From assembly GCF_003999375.1 (NCBI RefSeq), contig NZ_RJLC01000017.1:434001-498000 (forward strand): a DNA stretch of 64,000 bases. Reading direction: 5' to 3'. The translations under genes were made by a program, and so were the position numbers. The DNA comes from Pseudidiomarina mangrovi. Its GTDB lineage: Bacteria > Pseudomonadota > Gammaproteobacteria > Enterobacterales > Alteromonadaceae. Shown piece by piece: positions 22,324 through 30,034 of this stretch (positions are counted from its first letter, which is position 1; each line of letters starts with the position of its first letter). Below the pieces are notes generated by a model that was not told the origin of the DNA, did not search any database, and worked only from the letters and a program-made list of their open reading frames with translations.

Positions 22324-23937
22324 ATGGAACAAGCAACTGATTATCAATGTGATGTGCTAATCATCGGTAGCGGCGCTGCCGGTCTTACCTTAGCACTGCA
22401 ACTAGCTGACGATGCGAAGGTCTTGGTGCTGTCGAAAGGCCCACTGACTGAAGGCTCGACCTATTATGCCCAAGGTGGCATTGCCGCTGTGTTCGATGAG
22501 CATGATAGCATCGACAGCCACATTCAAGATACTCTGATTGCAGGTGCTGGCTTGTGCGATTTGGCAGCGGTTGAATTTACCACCCGTCATGCCCGCGAAA
22601 GCCTGCAATGGCTGATTGATATGGGCGTTGGTTTTGACCGTATGCCTGCCTCTGGCGATCAACCGAAATACCATCTTAATCAAGAAGGTGGCCACAGCCA
22701 TCGGCGTATTTTGCATGCTGCCGACGCCACCGGTAAAGCCGTGCAAACCACCTTGGTAGAGCGCGTTCGTCAACATCCGAACATTACTATTCTTGAGCGC
22801 TTTAACGCTGTTGACTTAATTACCCACAAGCATTTGGGTGGCCAGCCACGCTGCTATGGTGCCTATATATGGAACCGTGCCGCGCAACGCGTTGAAACCG
22901 TTAGTGCCGGCTTTGTGGCATTGGCCACCGGTGGTGCCAGTAAAGTCTATCAATATACCAGCAACCCCGATGTTGCCAGTGGCGACGGTATCGCTATGGC
23001 CTGGCGCGCCGGTTGCCGAGTTGCCAACATGGAATTTAACCAATTCCATCCAACCTGCTTGTATCACCCGCAGGCACATACCTTTTTGCTGACCGAAGCA
23101 CTGCGTGGCGAAGGTGCGGTGCTAAAACGCCCCGATGGCAGCCGTTTTATGCCCGACTTCCATAATGCTGCGGAGCTTGCCCCGCGCGATGTAGTGGCAC
23201 GAGCCATAGACTATGAAATGAAGCGGCTTGGTGCCGACTGCATGTATTTAGACATTTCGCACCAACCAGCGGACTTTATTCGCGAGCATTTCCCCACTAT
23301 TTATGAGAAATGTCTGAGCCTTGGCATTGATATTACCCAACAACCGATGCCAGTGGTGCCCGCTGCTCACTACACCTGTGGTGGCGTGATGACAGATTTA
23401 AACGCGCGCACTGATATTGCCAACCTGTACGCCATTGGCGAAGTGGCCTATACCGGTTTGCATGGTGCCAACCGCATGGCCAGTAACTCATTGCTAGAGT
23501 GTGTGGTATTCGCCCGTGCAGCCGCCGCCGATATTCGCCAGCAACTGCCCCATCTACAGATCCCTATGCAGCTACCAGCTTGGGATGAGAGCCGTGTTGG
23601 TGATTCCGATGAAGAAGTCATTATTCAGCACAACTGGCATGAATTGCGCTTATTTATGTGGGATTACGTGGGTATTGTGCGTACTAACAAGCGCTTAGAG
23701 CGGGCTTTGCGGCGCATTGAACTGCTGCAACAAGAGATCCATGAGTACTACACCCATTTCCGCGTCAGTAATAACCTGCTTGAGCTACGTAACTTAGTAC
23801 AAGTGGCAGAGTTGATTGTACGCTGCGCTATGCAACGCACCGAAAGCCGTGGTTTGCATTACAACCTTGATTATCCAGACCTAGCGCCAACGCCAGTACC
23901 TTCAATCGTGACGCCAGCGCCAACAAGCGCGAAGTAA
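22324..23937 (+). CDS. nadB: L-aspartate oxidase
   Basis: FAD enzyme that oxidises L-aspartate to iminoaspartate, the first step of de novo NAD synthesis. The product has 537 residues from the ATG at 22324 (E. coli 540). Features are the Rossmann motif [15 protein letters not shown] near residue 13, [14 protein letters not shown], the active-site HPTCLYHP and HYTCGGV segments and [15 protein letters not shown]. It is divergent from rpoE, as in E. coli. Earlier in-frame codons inside rpoE were rejected. The 3' end overlaps the convergent ygfX-like gene by 36 bp. Confidence 0.97.
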   Translation: MEQATDYQCDVLIIGSGAAGLTLALQLADDAKVLVLSKGPLTEGSTYYAQGGIAAVFDEHDSIDSHIQDTLIAGAGLCDLAAVEFTTRHARESLQWLIDMGVGFDRMPASGDQPKYHLNQEGGHSHRRILHAADATGKAVQTTLVERVRQHPNITILERFNAVDLITHKHLGGQPRCYGAYIWNRAAQRVETVSAGFVALATGGASKVYQYTSNPDVASGDGIAMAWRAGCRVANMEFNQFHPTCLYHPQAHTFLLTEALRGEGAVLKRPDGSRFMPDFHNAAELAPRDVVARAIDYEMKRLGADCMYLDISHQPADFIREHFPTIYEKCLSLGIDITQQPMPVVPAAHYTCGGVMTDLNARTDIANLYAIGEVAYTGLHGANRMASNSLLECVVFARAAAADIRQQLPHLQIPMQLPAWDESRVGDSDEEVIIQHNWHELRLFMWDYVGIVRTNKRLERALRRIELLQQEIHEYYTHFRVSNNLLELRNLVQVAELIVRCAMQRTESRGLHYNLDYPDLAPTPVPSIVTPAPTSAK

Positions 23938-24186
23938 ACGGCGATATTCCAGTCGACTTAACCAGCCATGCCAGCAGAACCACCACATCTGCTGGTTTGT
24001 GCTGCCCTTGCGACCGAGTGACAGCATGACAAACAGCGGCGTAGCTAACACCGGTTGGCCAACCCGCCACACCACTTGGTCAAGGTCATTGAGCCGCACC
24101 AACTGGCGCTGCTCTGCATCAATACCCCAGCATTGTGGCTCTCGCATGAACCAGCGCGGTGGACGCATGGCCAATTGCCAGAGCAT
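23902..24186 (-). CDS. YgfX/CptA-like protein lacking the membrane segments
   Basis: Encoded 6 bp after sdhE, where YgfX (CptA, DUF1434) normally lies. The 94-residue product aligns by eye only with the cytoplasmic C-terminal half of E. coli Ygf[19 protein letters not shown], a WRV strand, a central hydrophobic strand, [21 protein letters not shown]. coli YgfX has about 135 residues with two transmembrane helices before this region; here no room exists for them, since sdhE ends 6 bp upstream. It is either a shortened functional form or a decayed gene. The 3' end overlaps nadB by 36 bp. Confidence 0.7.
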   Translation of the reverse strand: MLWQLAMRPPRWFMREPQCWGIDAEQRQLVRLNDLDQVVWRVGQPVLATPLFVMLSLGRKGSTNQQMWWFCWHGWLSRLEYRRLLRACWRWRHD

Positions 24187-24192
24187 TAGGCG

Positions 24193-24465
24193 TTACACCT
24201 TAACCCGCTTTAAAATAATCTCGATCATGCCTTGTAACTCGGCATCAGGACATTGTTGATGGCCCATAAACCAGGCAAATAAATCCGGGTCATCACAGGT
24301 CAGTAGCCGCCGGAACACCCCCTGCTGTTGCTCGTTCAGGTCATCATAAGCCTCATCAACAAAGGGCCGAAATAACACATCAAGTTCCAACATACCGCGC
24401 CGACAGGCCCAACGCATACGGTTCTTATTCGTTAATAAATCGGCAGATTGTTGCAGCTTTTCCAT
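24193..24465 (-). CDS. sdhE: FAD assembly factor SdhE
   Basis: Small cytoplasmic protein that promotes covalent FAD attachment to SdhA and FrdA. The 90-residue product has the RGMLELD motif with the essential RGxxE (residues 23-27) and the helical fold of the family (YDDLNEQQQGVFRRLLTCDDPDLFAWFMG). ATG at 24465 has GAGGA just upstream; the TTG six bases earlier is less likely. It is divergent from ygfZ and followed by the YgfX-like gene, the usual cluster. Confidence 0.93.
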   Translation of the reverse strand: MEKLQQSADLLTNKNRMRWACRRGMLELDVLFRPFVDEAYDDLNEQQQGVFRRLLTCDDPDLFAWFMGHQQCPDAELQGMIEIILKRVKV

Positions 24466-24486
24466 GAGCAATCCTCGTGACCCTTG

Positions 24487-24492
24487 TATAAT
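24487..24492 (+). promoter_or_regulatory. Consensus -10 box for ygfZ-slyD
   Basis: TATAAT, a perfect -10 hexamer, lies about 50 bp upstream of ygfZ in the sdhE-ygfZ divergent gap. No good -35 element is seen at 16-18 bp, so the assignment is tentative. Confidence 0.4.
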
Positions 24493-24542
24493 GTATTTTC
24501 ATCCCCACCTAGTCGTTATAGCAACTACTCATGAGGTTCAGT

Positions 24543-25484
24543 GTGTCGACACCAGAGTTTACCAAAGCTGTGCCAGAATACGTAACGGTTTCCCTGTCTG
24601 ATTACGGGGTGATTGAACTGATTGGCCCACAATCGGAGCAATTTTTGCAGGGCCAATTGAGTTGCGACCTACGCGAATTAACCGCCAATAACTGGCTCTA
24701 TGCCAGTCATTGCGACAATAAAGGCAAAGCCCTGGCGATATTATTTGTTGCCCGCTGGGCCGATCGCTTGCTGTTAATTACGAGCAAAGACGCGCTACAA
24801 GCAAGTATTAGCCAATTACAAAAATTTGGCGTGTTCAGCCAAACCACCATTCGTGACGCCAGTGCTGATTTTCCGCTGTACGGTATTTTTGGTACCGCCG
24901 CCCCAGCTCGCGTTGCTGAATTACTCGGTCAACCGCTCGCTGTGGGCGTAGAGCAGCCAGTCAGCGCCAGTGACGATCAACTGGTGCTGCAAGTCGGCAC
25001 TGATCCCGAGCAATACTTATTAGTCCGTAATAGCACTATGGCGACTAATAGTGACCCGCAGCTGTGGCATTTGTTAGAAATCGACCGTGGTCGAGCCACC
25101 CTGCAATCTGCTACAATACAGCAGTTCGTGCCGCAAATGCTGAATGTTCAGGCGTTGCACGGCATTAGTTTTAAGAAAGGTTGTTATATCGGCCAAGAGA
25201 CCATTGCTCGGATGAAATATCTGGGTAAACAAAAACGTGCGTTGTTCCATCTGCGCGGCCAAGGCCAGCCAACTGCTGCGGGAGTAGTCGTTGAGCAACA
25301 ATTGGGCGCAAATTGGCGAACAGCCGGTACGGTCATCAATGCAGTGAGCCGTGCCGAACATCAACTTGAGTTGTTAGCCGTGCTTCCGTCGGACCTGAGT
25401 GCCGATACACCGCTACGCATTCAAGGCGATGACACCAGTCTGTTGGAAATTTACCCACTGCCCTATAACTTGGATGAATCATGA
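24543..25484 (+). CDS. ygfZ: tRNA-modifying / iron-sulfur repair protein YgfZ
   Basis: Folate-binding protein of the GcvT-like family involved in Fe-S cluster enzyme maintenance. The product has 313 residues from the GTG chosen here. The hallmark KGCYIGQE motif with its functional cysteine is near residue 210. A GTG at 24543 has GAGG six bases upstream and gives MSTPEFTK; an ATG at 24531 without a ribosome-binding site would add four residues. The next gene overlaps by 4 bp, suggesting coupled translation. Confidence 0.93.
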   Translation: MSTPEFTKAVPEYVTVSLSDYGVIELIGPQSEQFLQGQLSCDLRELTANNWLYASHCDNKGKALAILFVARWADRLLLITSKDALQASISQLQKFGVFSQTTIRDASADFPLYGIFGTAAPARVAELLGQPLAVGVEQPVSASDDQLVLQVGTDPEQYLLVRNSTMATNSDPQLWHLLEIDRGRATLQSATIQQFVPQMLNVQALHGISFKKGCYIGQETIARMKYLGKQKRALFHLRGQGQPTAAGVVVEQQLGANWRTAGTVINAVSRAEHQLELLAVLPSDLSADTPLRIQGDDTSLLEIYPLPYNLDES

Positions 25485-25969
25485 GTCAAACAATTAGCCA
25501 GGATAAAGTTGTTGGTATTCACTACACCGTAAAAACCGACAAAGGCGATATCTTGGACCAATCACAAGAAGGCCAACCGCTGCAATTTATTTTCGGTCGT
25601 GGCATGTTGATCAAAGGCCTGGAAGACGCCTTAGCTGGCCGTGTTGTTAGTGACAAATTTGTCGCTGAAGTGGCACCCAAAGATGCCTACGGCGAGCGCC
25701 ACGATGGCTTGATCCAAGCCGTACCGCGCAGCCTGTTTGGCGGCAACGATGTTGCCCCTGGCATGCAATTCCGCGCTAGCACCGATAACGGCGAGCAATC
25801 AGTCGTCATCGTTGATGTCACCGACGACGAAGTGACTGTTGATGGCAACCACCCATTAGCCGGCATTGCGTTGACCTTCGACGTAGAAGTCGTTGAAGTG
25901 CGCGAAGCGACAGCAAGTGAGCTCGACCATGGCCACGTGCACCCGCACGGTGACCATCACGACCACTAA
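25481..25969 (+). CDS. slyD: FKBP-type peptidyl-prolyl isomerase SlyD
   Basis: Prolyl isomerase and chaperone with a metal-binding tail, used in nickel handling in E. coli. In the 162-residue product the FKBP core is split by the insert-in-flap domain (about 70-125). Motifs include YTVKTDKGDILDQS, FIFGRGMLIKGLEDAL and the tail HGHVHPHGDHHDH. The tail is histidine-only and shorter than the cysteine/histidine tail of E. coli (196 residues). It overlaps ygfZ by 4 bp and is followed 15 bp later by a strong terminator. Confidence 0.93.
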   Translation: MSQTISQDKVVGIHYTVKTDKGDILDQSQEGQPLQFIFGRGMLIKGLEDALAGRVVSDKFVAEVAPKDAYGERHDGLIQAVPRSLFGGNDVAPGMQFRASTDNGEQSVVIVDVTDDEVTVDGNHPLAGIALTFDVEVVEVREATASELDHGHVHPHGDHHDH

Positions 25970-25983
25970 GCGCTTATGCTTAG

Positions 25984-26013
25984 CAAAAACCGCAGCAGCC
26001 GCTGCGGTTTTTT
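25984..26013 (+). terminator. Rho-independent terminator after slyD (left copy of a 30-bp direct repeat)
   Basis: A7-bp stem CCGCAGC-AGCC-GCTGCGG preceded by five A and followed by six T. The 30 bases 25984-26013 recur exactly at 27275-27304. The A-tract and T-tract make it usable in both directions. Confidence 0.9.
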
Positions 26014-26180
26014 ATAACACCTACTTAGTTTAAGAATAGCGACGTCGCTAACTTAGCCACCAAGTTTATTTAAAATATTATACGGTCTCGCTACACCATT
26101 TTCGTTCTACTTCTTAAAATCTTGATGTAAGCATCGAAACTCTTCCGCTTTAGTTAAACTACATTTTTTACTTATAACCG

Positions 26181-26196
26181 CTCTGAACTTTCAGAG
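26181..26196. promoter_or_regulatory. Inverted repeat upstream of the cassette promoter (possible operator)
   Basis: CTCTGAA-CT-TTCAGAG, perfect 7-bp arms around 2 bp, ending 12 bp before the candidate -35 box. The position suits an activator site. The loop is too small for it to be a normal RNA hairpin unless the inner pair opens. Confidence 0.4.
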
Positions 26197-26208
26197 AAAT
26201 TACAACAT

Positions 26209-26237
26209 TTGATGATCAATATTTTTTACATTAAACT
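26209..26237 (+). promoter_or_regulatory. Candidate sigma-70 promoter of the cassette genes
   Basis: TTGATG (26209-26214) and TAAACT (26232-26237) are 17 bp apart, each matching four of six consensus bases. The start point would be near 26244, about 33 bases before the first gene. Confidence 0.4.
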
Positions 26238-26276
26238 ATCAATTCGATTGTTGATTACAGTAAAGGACTTTTGATT

Positions 26277-26855
26277 ATGACTCTTCGTTCGATACTCGCA
26301 GTGTGCTGTACACCTCTTTTACTTGTTGTGCTTTTAGCACCTACAAAAACGCATGGCAACCAAGGTCACCAAGGATTGTCAGATGCTTGTCATGTTGCCT
26401 CGCTATTCGTCGGAGGAGCACTTCTTCATGGTGGGTTGCGACTTTATAATCTTTCGGGTCAAGTTGCCGCAGGTGTAACAATGGTCGCCGGATATCAAGG
26501 CGCAAACGTAATGGATGAAGTATGTGATGCAACTGCATCGGAACTTTTAGAATATGCTCGAAGTCACGCACCGTTAGACTATGATGACTACATCAATCAA
26601 TACTGCGGAGGTGCAACTAAAGGATGTACCGATCCTCTTCTTTCGGTTGGTAATAATTGCAGTCTATTCCAAGTATGCCCAGATTCTCCTTTAGACTGCA
26701 GTGGTTATATTGTTTGCATGCAACCGATGCTAGGTAGCGGTTTTACACCAAATGAGTTAATCGCAGCTAGCAGCTTTTTCGCAATATCGTGGGAAAAAGG
26801 TTATTGGTATCTACCAAATTCTGGTGGTGGGTCTCCAAGCTGGGATGTCCAATAG
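26277..26855 (+). CDS. Sec-exported cysteine-rich protein of unknown function (cassette gene A)
   Basis: A 192-residue protein I do not recognise. The N-terminus MTLRSILAVCCTPLLLVVLL is a Sec-type signal peptide; cleavage is plausible after THG (about residue 27). The mature part has eight cysteines (contexts DACHV, DEVCD, QYCGG, KGCTD, NNCSL, QVCPD, LDCSG, IVCMQ), an even number that suits disulfides outside the cytoplasm. The first part contains a Gly/Ala-rich hydrophobic stretch (FVGGALLHGGLRLY to GYQGANVM). The ATG at 26277 has AAAGGA at nine bases; a TTG six bases upstream is too close. The tail is Gly/Ser/Trp-rich. Cassette gene B follows by 10 bp. Confidence 0.75.
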   Translation: MTLRSILAVCCTPLLLVVLLAPTKTHGNQGHQGLSDACHVASLFVGGALLHGGLRLYNLSGQVAAGVTMVAGYQGANVMDEVCDATASELLEYARSHAPLDYDDYINQYCGGATKGCTDPLLSVGNNCSLFQVCPDSPLDCSGYIVCMQPMLGSGFTPNELIAASSFFAISWEKGYWYLPNSGGGSPSWDVQ

Positions 26856-26865
26856 GTTAAAATAG

Positions 26866-27207
26866 ATGGACGGTGTAATTATGGAATTCACTATTATTAA
26901 CTTTTTAATAATGGGGGCTTTTTCTATATTAGTGAGCTATTTTCTATATACTGATATTCGTCATAAAGCACCTCGTTTTGAGGTCGCTAGTAGCGTGAGT
27001 CGACGATTTTATGGGCGTTTATTCGGTGGCATTAGTGTTGGTGTTTTCGCAGCGATATTAGTGATATCGCTATTATTCGGTTACAACACTATATTTTATC
27101 GGTTGCCGACTCCATGGGCCGCATTAGTCGATGGGATAATACTCACTACACTACTATTTATCCTAGTCGTTTCGATGCTAGTTATTTCGTTCAAACGAAG
27201 CTCGTAA
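26866..27207 (+). CDS. Small three-helix membrane protein of unknown function (cassette gene B)
   Basis: A 113-residue hydrophobic protein with three predicted membrane helices (about 9-28, 53-73, 84-108) and a basic loop after the first (DIRHKAPRFEVASSVSRRFYGR). No family is recognised. It starts 10 bp after gene A, so both are probably on one transcript. A second ATG at 26881 (MEFTII) is equally possible. Its stop codon TAA lies in the first units of a hexanucleotide repeat, and the stem-loop at 27275 follows. Context suggests a membrane partner of the exported protein, which is inference only. Confidence 0.7.
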   Translation: MDGVIMEFTIINFLIMGAFSILVSYFLYTDIRHKAPRFEVASSVSRRFYGRLFGGISVGVFAAILVISLLFGYNTIFYRLPTPWAALVDGIILTTLLFILVVSMLVISFKRSS

Positions 27208-27244
27208 TCGTAATCGTAATCGTAATCGTAATCGTAATCGTAAT
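27203..27244 (+). repeat. Seven tandem copies of CGTAAT
   Basis: A perfect 42-bp microsatellite of the hexamer CGTAAT overlapping the stop codon of the upstream small membrane-protein gene. In that gene's frame every unit reads TCG TAA, so stop codons are stacked. Changes in copy number cannot extend the protein but would change the spacing to the terminator. Confidence 0.95.
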
Positions 27245-27274
27245 AATGATGAAATCAGTCTTAGTAGTTGTTAC

Positions 27275-27304
27275 CAAAAACCGCAGCAGCCGCTGCGGTT
27301 TTTT
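27275..27304 (+). terminator. Rho-independent terminator, right copy of the 30-bp direct repeat
   Basis: Exact copy of 25984-26013 (same 7-bp stem, same four-base loop, five leading A), followed here by eight T in total. It would end transcription of the cassette genes and shield the downstream PLP enzyme gene. Confidence 0.9.
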
Positions 27305-27342
27305 TTGCGGTGTGCTAATCTGATGCCTCGTTTCAACCGTTC

Positions 27343-28524
27343 ATGAGCACCACTATGTCAACCGCGCCTTATCCGTTCAGTCCTGCTACCGCCCTCGCCC
27401 AAGCCATGGGCACTATTGATGAAACTTCACAAGGCGTGGTATTGCCCATTCATGTGGCAACCACCTATATTCGTGGCGCTGATAATAGCTACCCCACGGG
27501 CAATGTCTATTCGCGTGCGGATAACCCCAGTTATAAGCCGGTCGAAGCCCTGCTATGCCAGTTAGAACAAGGTTCTGACGCACTGTTATTTGGCTCGGGT
27601 ATGGCTGCGGCTACTGCGGTGTTTCAGGCCTTGAAACCGGGTGATCATGTGCTCGCGCCAAAAGTCATGTATTGGGCACTGCGCAACTGGTTACTGGGCT
27701 TTGCCAAAGATTGGGGCTTGCAGATTGAACTGGTCGATATGACCGACAGCGCGGCGGTAAAACAAGCGCTGCAACCCGGCAAAACCAAGCTGATCTGGAT
27801 TGAAACGCCGGGCAACCCCACCTGGACTATTACCGATATTGCTGCCATGGCAGATCTCGCTCATAGCGTGGGCGCGCGCTTAGTGGTGGATTCAACCTGT
27901 GCCACGCCATTACTCACTAAACCGATCACGCTTGGGGCTGATGTAGTGATGCACTCAGCGACTAAATACCTCAATGGTCATTCCGATGTGATTGCCGGAG
28001 CGCTGATTAGTGCGCGCAACGATGAATACTGGCAACGGGTGGTCAACGTGCGCAAAGGCGGTGGTGCGGTACCGAGCCCACATGATGCGCACCAATTACT
28101 GCGCGGAATGCGCACCATGCATTTACGGGTGCGTGAAGCCTGTCACAACGCCCAGTATATTGCCGAACAATTACAGCAACACATTGATATTGCTGAGGTG
28201 ATGTATCCGGGCTTAGCTAGTTTTGCTGGCCATCAGATTGCCGCCAAGCAAATGCGTGGCGGTTTTGGTGGCATGTTATCGATTCGCGTGGCTGGCGGCG
28301 AGCAAGCAGCCATTGCAGTGGCTGCGACTACCAAGCTGTGGAAGCGCGCCACCTCATTGGGCGGAGTAGAAAGTTTGATTGAACATCGCGCCAGTGTAGA
28401 AGGGCCAGATAGCCCCTGCCCGCCAGATATGCTGCGCTTATCGGCGGGCATTGAGGACGCCAACGAATTGTTGGCGGATTTACAGCAGGCGTTAGCCTTT
28501 GCGCGGACGCATGTGCGGAAATAA
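27343..28524 (+). CDS. metC: Cys/Met-metabolism PLP enzyme, probably cystathionine beta-lyase
   Basis: A trans-sulfuration family enzyme of 393 residues that would cleave cystathionine to homocysteine in methionine synthesis. The internal aldimine lysine is Lys208 ([12 protein letters not shown]); [31 protein letters not shown] and IETPGNPTW are family blocks. The choice of beta-lyase over a gamma-synthase or gamma-lyase rests on overall resemblance and is not certain. The ATG at 27343 lacks a clear ribosome-binding site; another ATG is at 27355. It converges with lysS with a 33-bp overlap. Confidence 0.8.
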   Translation: MSTTMSTAPYPFSPATALAQAMGTIDETSQGVVLPIHVATTYIRGADNSYPTGNVYSRADNPSYKPVEALLCQLEQGSDALLFGSGMAAATAVFQALKPGDHVLAPKVMYWALRNWLLGFAKDWGLQIELVDMTDSAAVKQALQPGKTKLIWIETPGNPTWTITDIAAMADLAHSVGARLVVDSTCATPLLTKPITLGADVVMHSATKYLNGHSDVIAGALISARNDEYWQRVVNVRKGGGAVPSPHDAHQLLRGMRTMHLRVREACHNAQYIAEQLQQHIDIAEVMYPGLASFAGHQIAAKQMRGGFGGMLSIRVAGGEQAAIAVAATTKLWKRATSLGGVESLIEHRASVEGPDSPCPPDMLRLSAGIEDANELLADLQQALAFARTHVRK

Positions 28525-30003
28525 CAGCACGTCACGAATCGACGGCGAGTCGGTCAGCAGCATGACCAAACGGTCAATGCCAATACCCTCGCCGGCGGTT
28601 GGTGGTAAGCCGTGCTCTAACGCGGTGATATAATCATCATCATAGAACATGGCTTCGTCGTCACCGGCTTCTTTTTGCTCCACCTGATCACGAAAACGCT
28701 GGGCTTGGTCTTCGGCGTCGTTTAACTCCGAAAAGCCATTGGCTAATTCACGGCCACCAACAAAAAACTCAAAGCGGTCGGTAATATGCGGATTGTCATC
28801 GTTGCGCCGCGCCAATGGCGAAACCTCAGCTGGATACGCAGTAATAAAGGTTGGTTGCAGCAATTTGTGCTCAGCGACCGCTTCAAAGATCTCAATCTGA
28901 ACTTTACCTAAGCCCCAGTTGTTTTTGACCTGAATGTCTAGGCTTTGCGCCAGTGCTTTGGCTTGCTCAAAGTCGTCCAACTGTGCTGCCGTAGTACCTG
29001 GCAAGTGCGCCATAATGGCTTCATTGACCGTCATCCGCGCAAACGGCTGGCTAAAGTCATAATCCACCCCTTCGCTGGTAAATTGACAGCTGCCCAAAAC
29101 GTGCTGAGCCAAGCCGCGCAGCATGTCTTCAGTCAGATCCATCAGGTCACGGTAATCAGCGTAAGCCCAGTAGAATTCCAGCATGGTGAATTCTGGGTTG
29201 TGGCGGGTGGATAACCCTTCGTTACGGAAGTTACGGTTGATTTCAAATACTTTTTCAAAGCCGCCCACCACCAAACGCTTCAAATAGAGCTCTGGCGCAA
29301 TACGCAGATACAGCTGCATATCGAGCGCATTATGATGAGTGGTAAAAGGCCGTGCTGTCGCGCCGCCCGGAATAGTTTGCATCATCGGCGTTTCAACCTC
29401 TAAAAACGCACGCTCAGCCAAATAGCGGCGGATATAATCCACCACTTTAGAGCGCATAATAAAGGTCTCACGCGACTGCTGATTGGCGATCAAATCGAGA
29501 TAACGCTGGCGATAGCGGGTTTCTTGATCGGTTAAGCCATGGTACTTATCCGGTAACGGTCGCAGCGCTTTGGTCAGCAGCCGCAGTTCATCTACTTGCA
29601 CACTGAGTTCACCAGTGTTGGTGATAAATAAGGTACCGCTAGCACCCAAGATATCGCCCAAATCCCATTTCTTAAAGCCGTCGTTGTAAACGCCTTCAGG
29701 CAGGTTATCGCGTGCGGCATAAATCTGGATCTGCCCAGACATATCTTGCAGCGTGGCAAAACTAGCCTTGCCCATGATCCGGCGAGTCATCATCCGCCCG
29801 GCTATGCTCACGCGAATACCTTGGGCCGCTAATGCCTCTTTATCAGCGTCATCGTACTGCGCATGCAACTCTGCGGCGGTGCTGTCCCGACGAAAATCAT
29901 TGGGAAACGCCACCCCCTGTTTTCGCAACGCCGCCAACTTCGCTTTGCGCTCAGCAATCTGCGAGTTGAGGTCGAGCTCTGGGGTTTGCGTTGTATCAGT
30001 CAT
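28492..30003 (-). CDS. lysS: Lysyl-tRNA synthetase, class II
   Basis: Charges tRNA-Lys. In the 503-residue product the N-terminal OB-fold anticodon-binding domain spans about 55-150, and class II motifs follow: [16 protein letters not shown] (motif 1), [22 protein letters not shown] (motif 2 with the ATP/lysine site) and [11 protein letters not shown] (motif 3). It follows prfB by 31 bp, the conserved recJ-prfB-lysS arrangement. The last 11 codons overlap the convergent PLP enzyme gene. Confidence 0.98.
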   Translation of the reverse strand: MTDTTQTPELDLNSQIAERKAKLAALRKQGVAFPNDFRRDSTAAELHAQYDDADKEALAAQGIRVSIAGRMMTRRIMGKASFATLQDMSGQIQIYAARDNLPEGVYNDGFKKWDLGDILGASGTLFITNTGELSVQVDELRLLTKALRPLPDKYHGLTDQETRYRQRYLDLIANQQSRETFIMRSKVVDYIRRYLAERAFLEVETPMMQTIPGGATARPFTTHHNALDMQLYLRIAPELYLKRLVVGGFEKVFEINRNFRNEGLSTRHNPEFTMLEFYWAYADYRDLMDLTEDMLRGLAQHVLGSCQFTSEGVDYDFSQPFARMTVNEAIMAHLPGTTAAQLDDFEQAKALAQSLDIQVKNNWGLGKVQIEIFEAVAEHKLLQPTFITAYPAEVSPLARRNDDNPHITDRFEFFVGGRELANGFSELNDAEDQAQRFRDQVEQKEAGDDEAMFYDDDYITALEHGLPPTAGEGIGIDRLVMLLTDSPSIRDVLLFPHMRPRKG

Positions 30004-30034
30004 GGTAAAATCCTATGTGCCGTTGCTATGCGTC

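Larger units (their letters stand above)
26014..26276 (+). other. AT-rich leader of the cassette, no gene seen
   Basis: No credible ORF in either strand. It contains the perfect 14-bp palindrome TAGCGACGTCGCTA at 26037-26050 (flanked loosely by TAAG and CTTA), the dyad CTCTGAA-CT-TTCAGAG at 26181-26196, a promoter candidate at 26209-26237 and a ribosome-binding site (AAAGGA, 26262-26267). Confidence 0.6.
25984..27304. other. Putative accessory cassette bounded by duplicated terminators
   Basis: About 1.29 kb lies between two exact 30-bp copies of one terminator. The interior is AT-rich (14 G+C in 60 bases at 26221-26280 against 33 in 60 at 27901-27960, counted by hand) and its codon use is unlike the neighbours. 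It holds two unrecognised genes in tandem, a 14-bp palindrome next to the left copy, a 7-2-7 dyad, and a seven-copy hexamer repeat before the right copy. No transposase, integrase or inverted terminal repeats are visible. Gain by insertion is inference. Confidence 0.6.

Noticed and set aside
26540-26568. GGAACTT followed 16 bp later by GTCACG inside cassette gene A, resembling a sigma-E promoter
   Set aside because: The -10 is poor, it is inside coding sequence, and it would start transcripts only for gene B; probably chance.
26341-26571. Minus-strand ORF opposite cassette gene A
   Set aside because: No ribosome-binding site, no signal or domain; shadow of the sense gene.
27203-27244. CRISPR array
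   Set aside because: The repeat is 6 bp without spacers; no cas genes. No CRISPR array is seen anywhere in the window.
27114-27323. Plus-strand ORF with a run of Val-Ile repeats
   Set aside because: It reads the CGTAAT repeat in another frame (GTA ATC) and overlaps the small membrane-protein gene; no ribosome-binding site.
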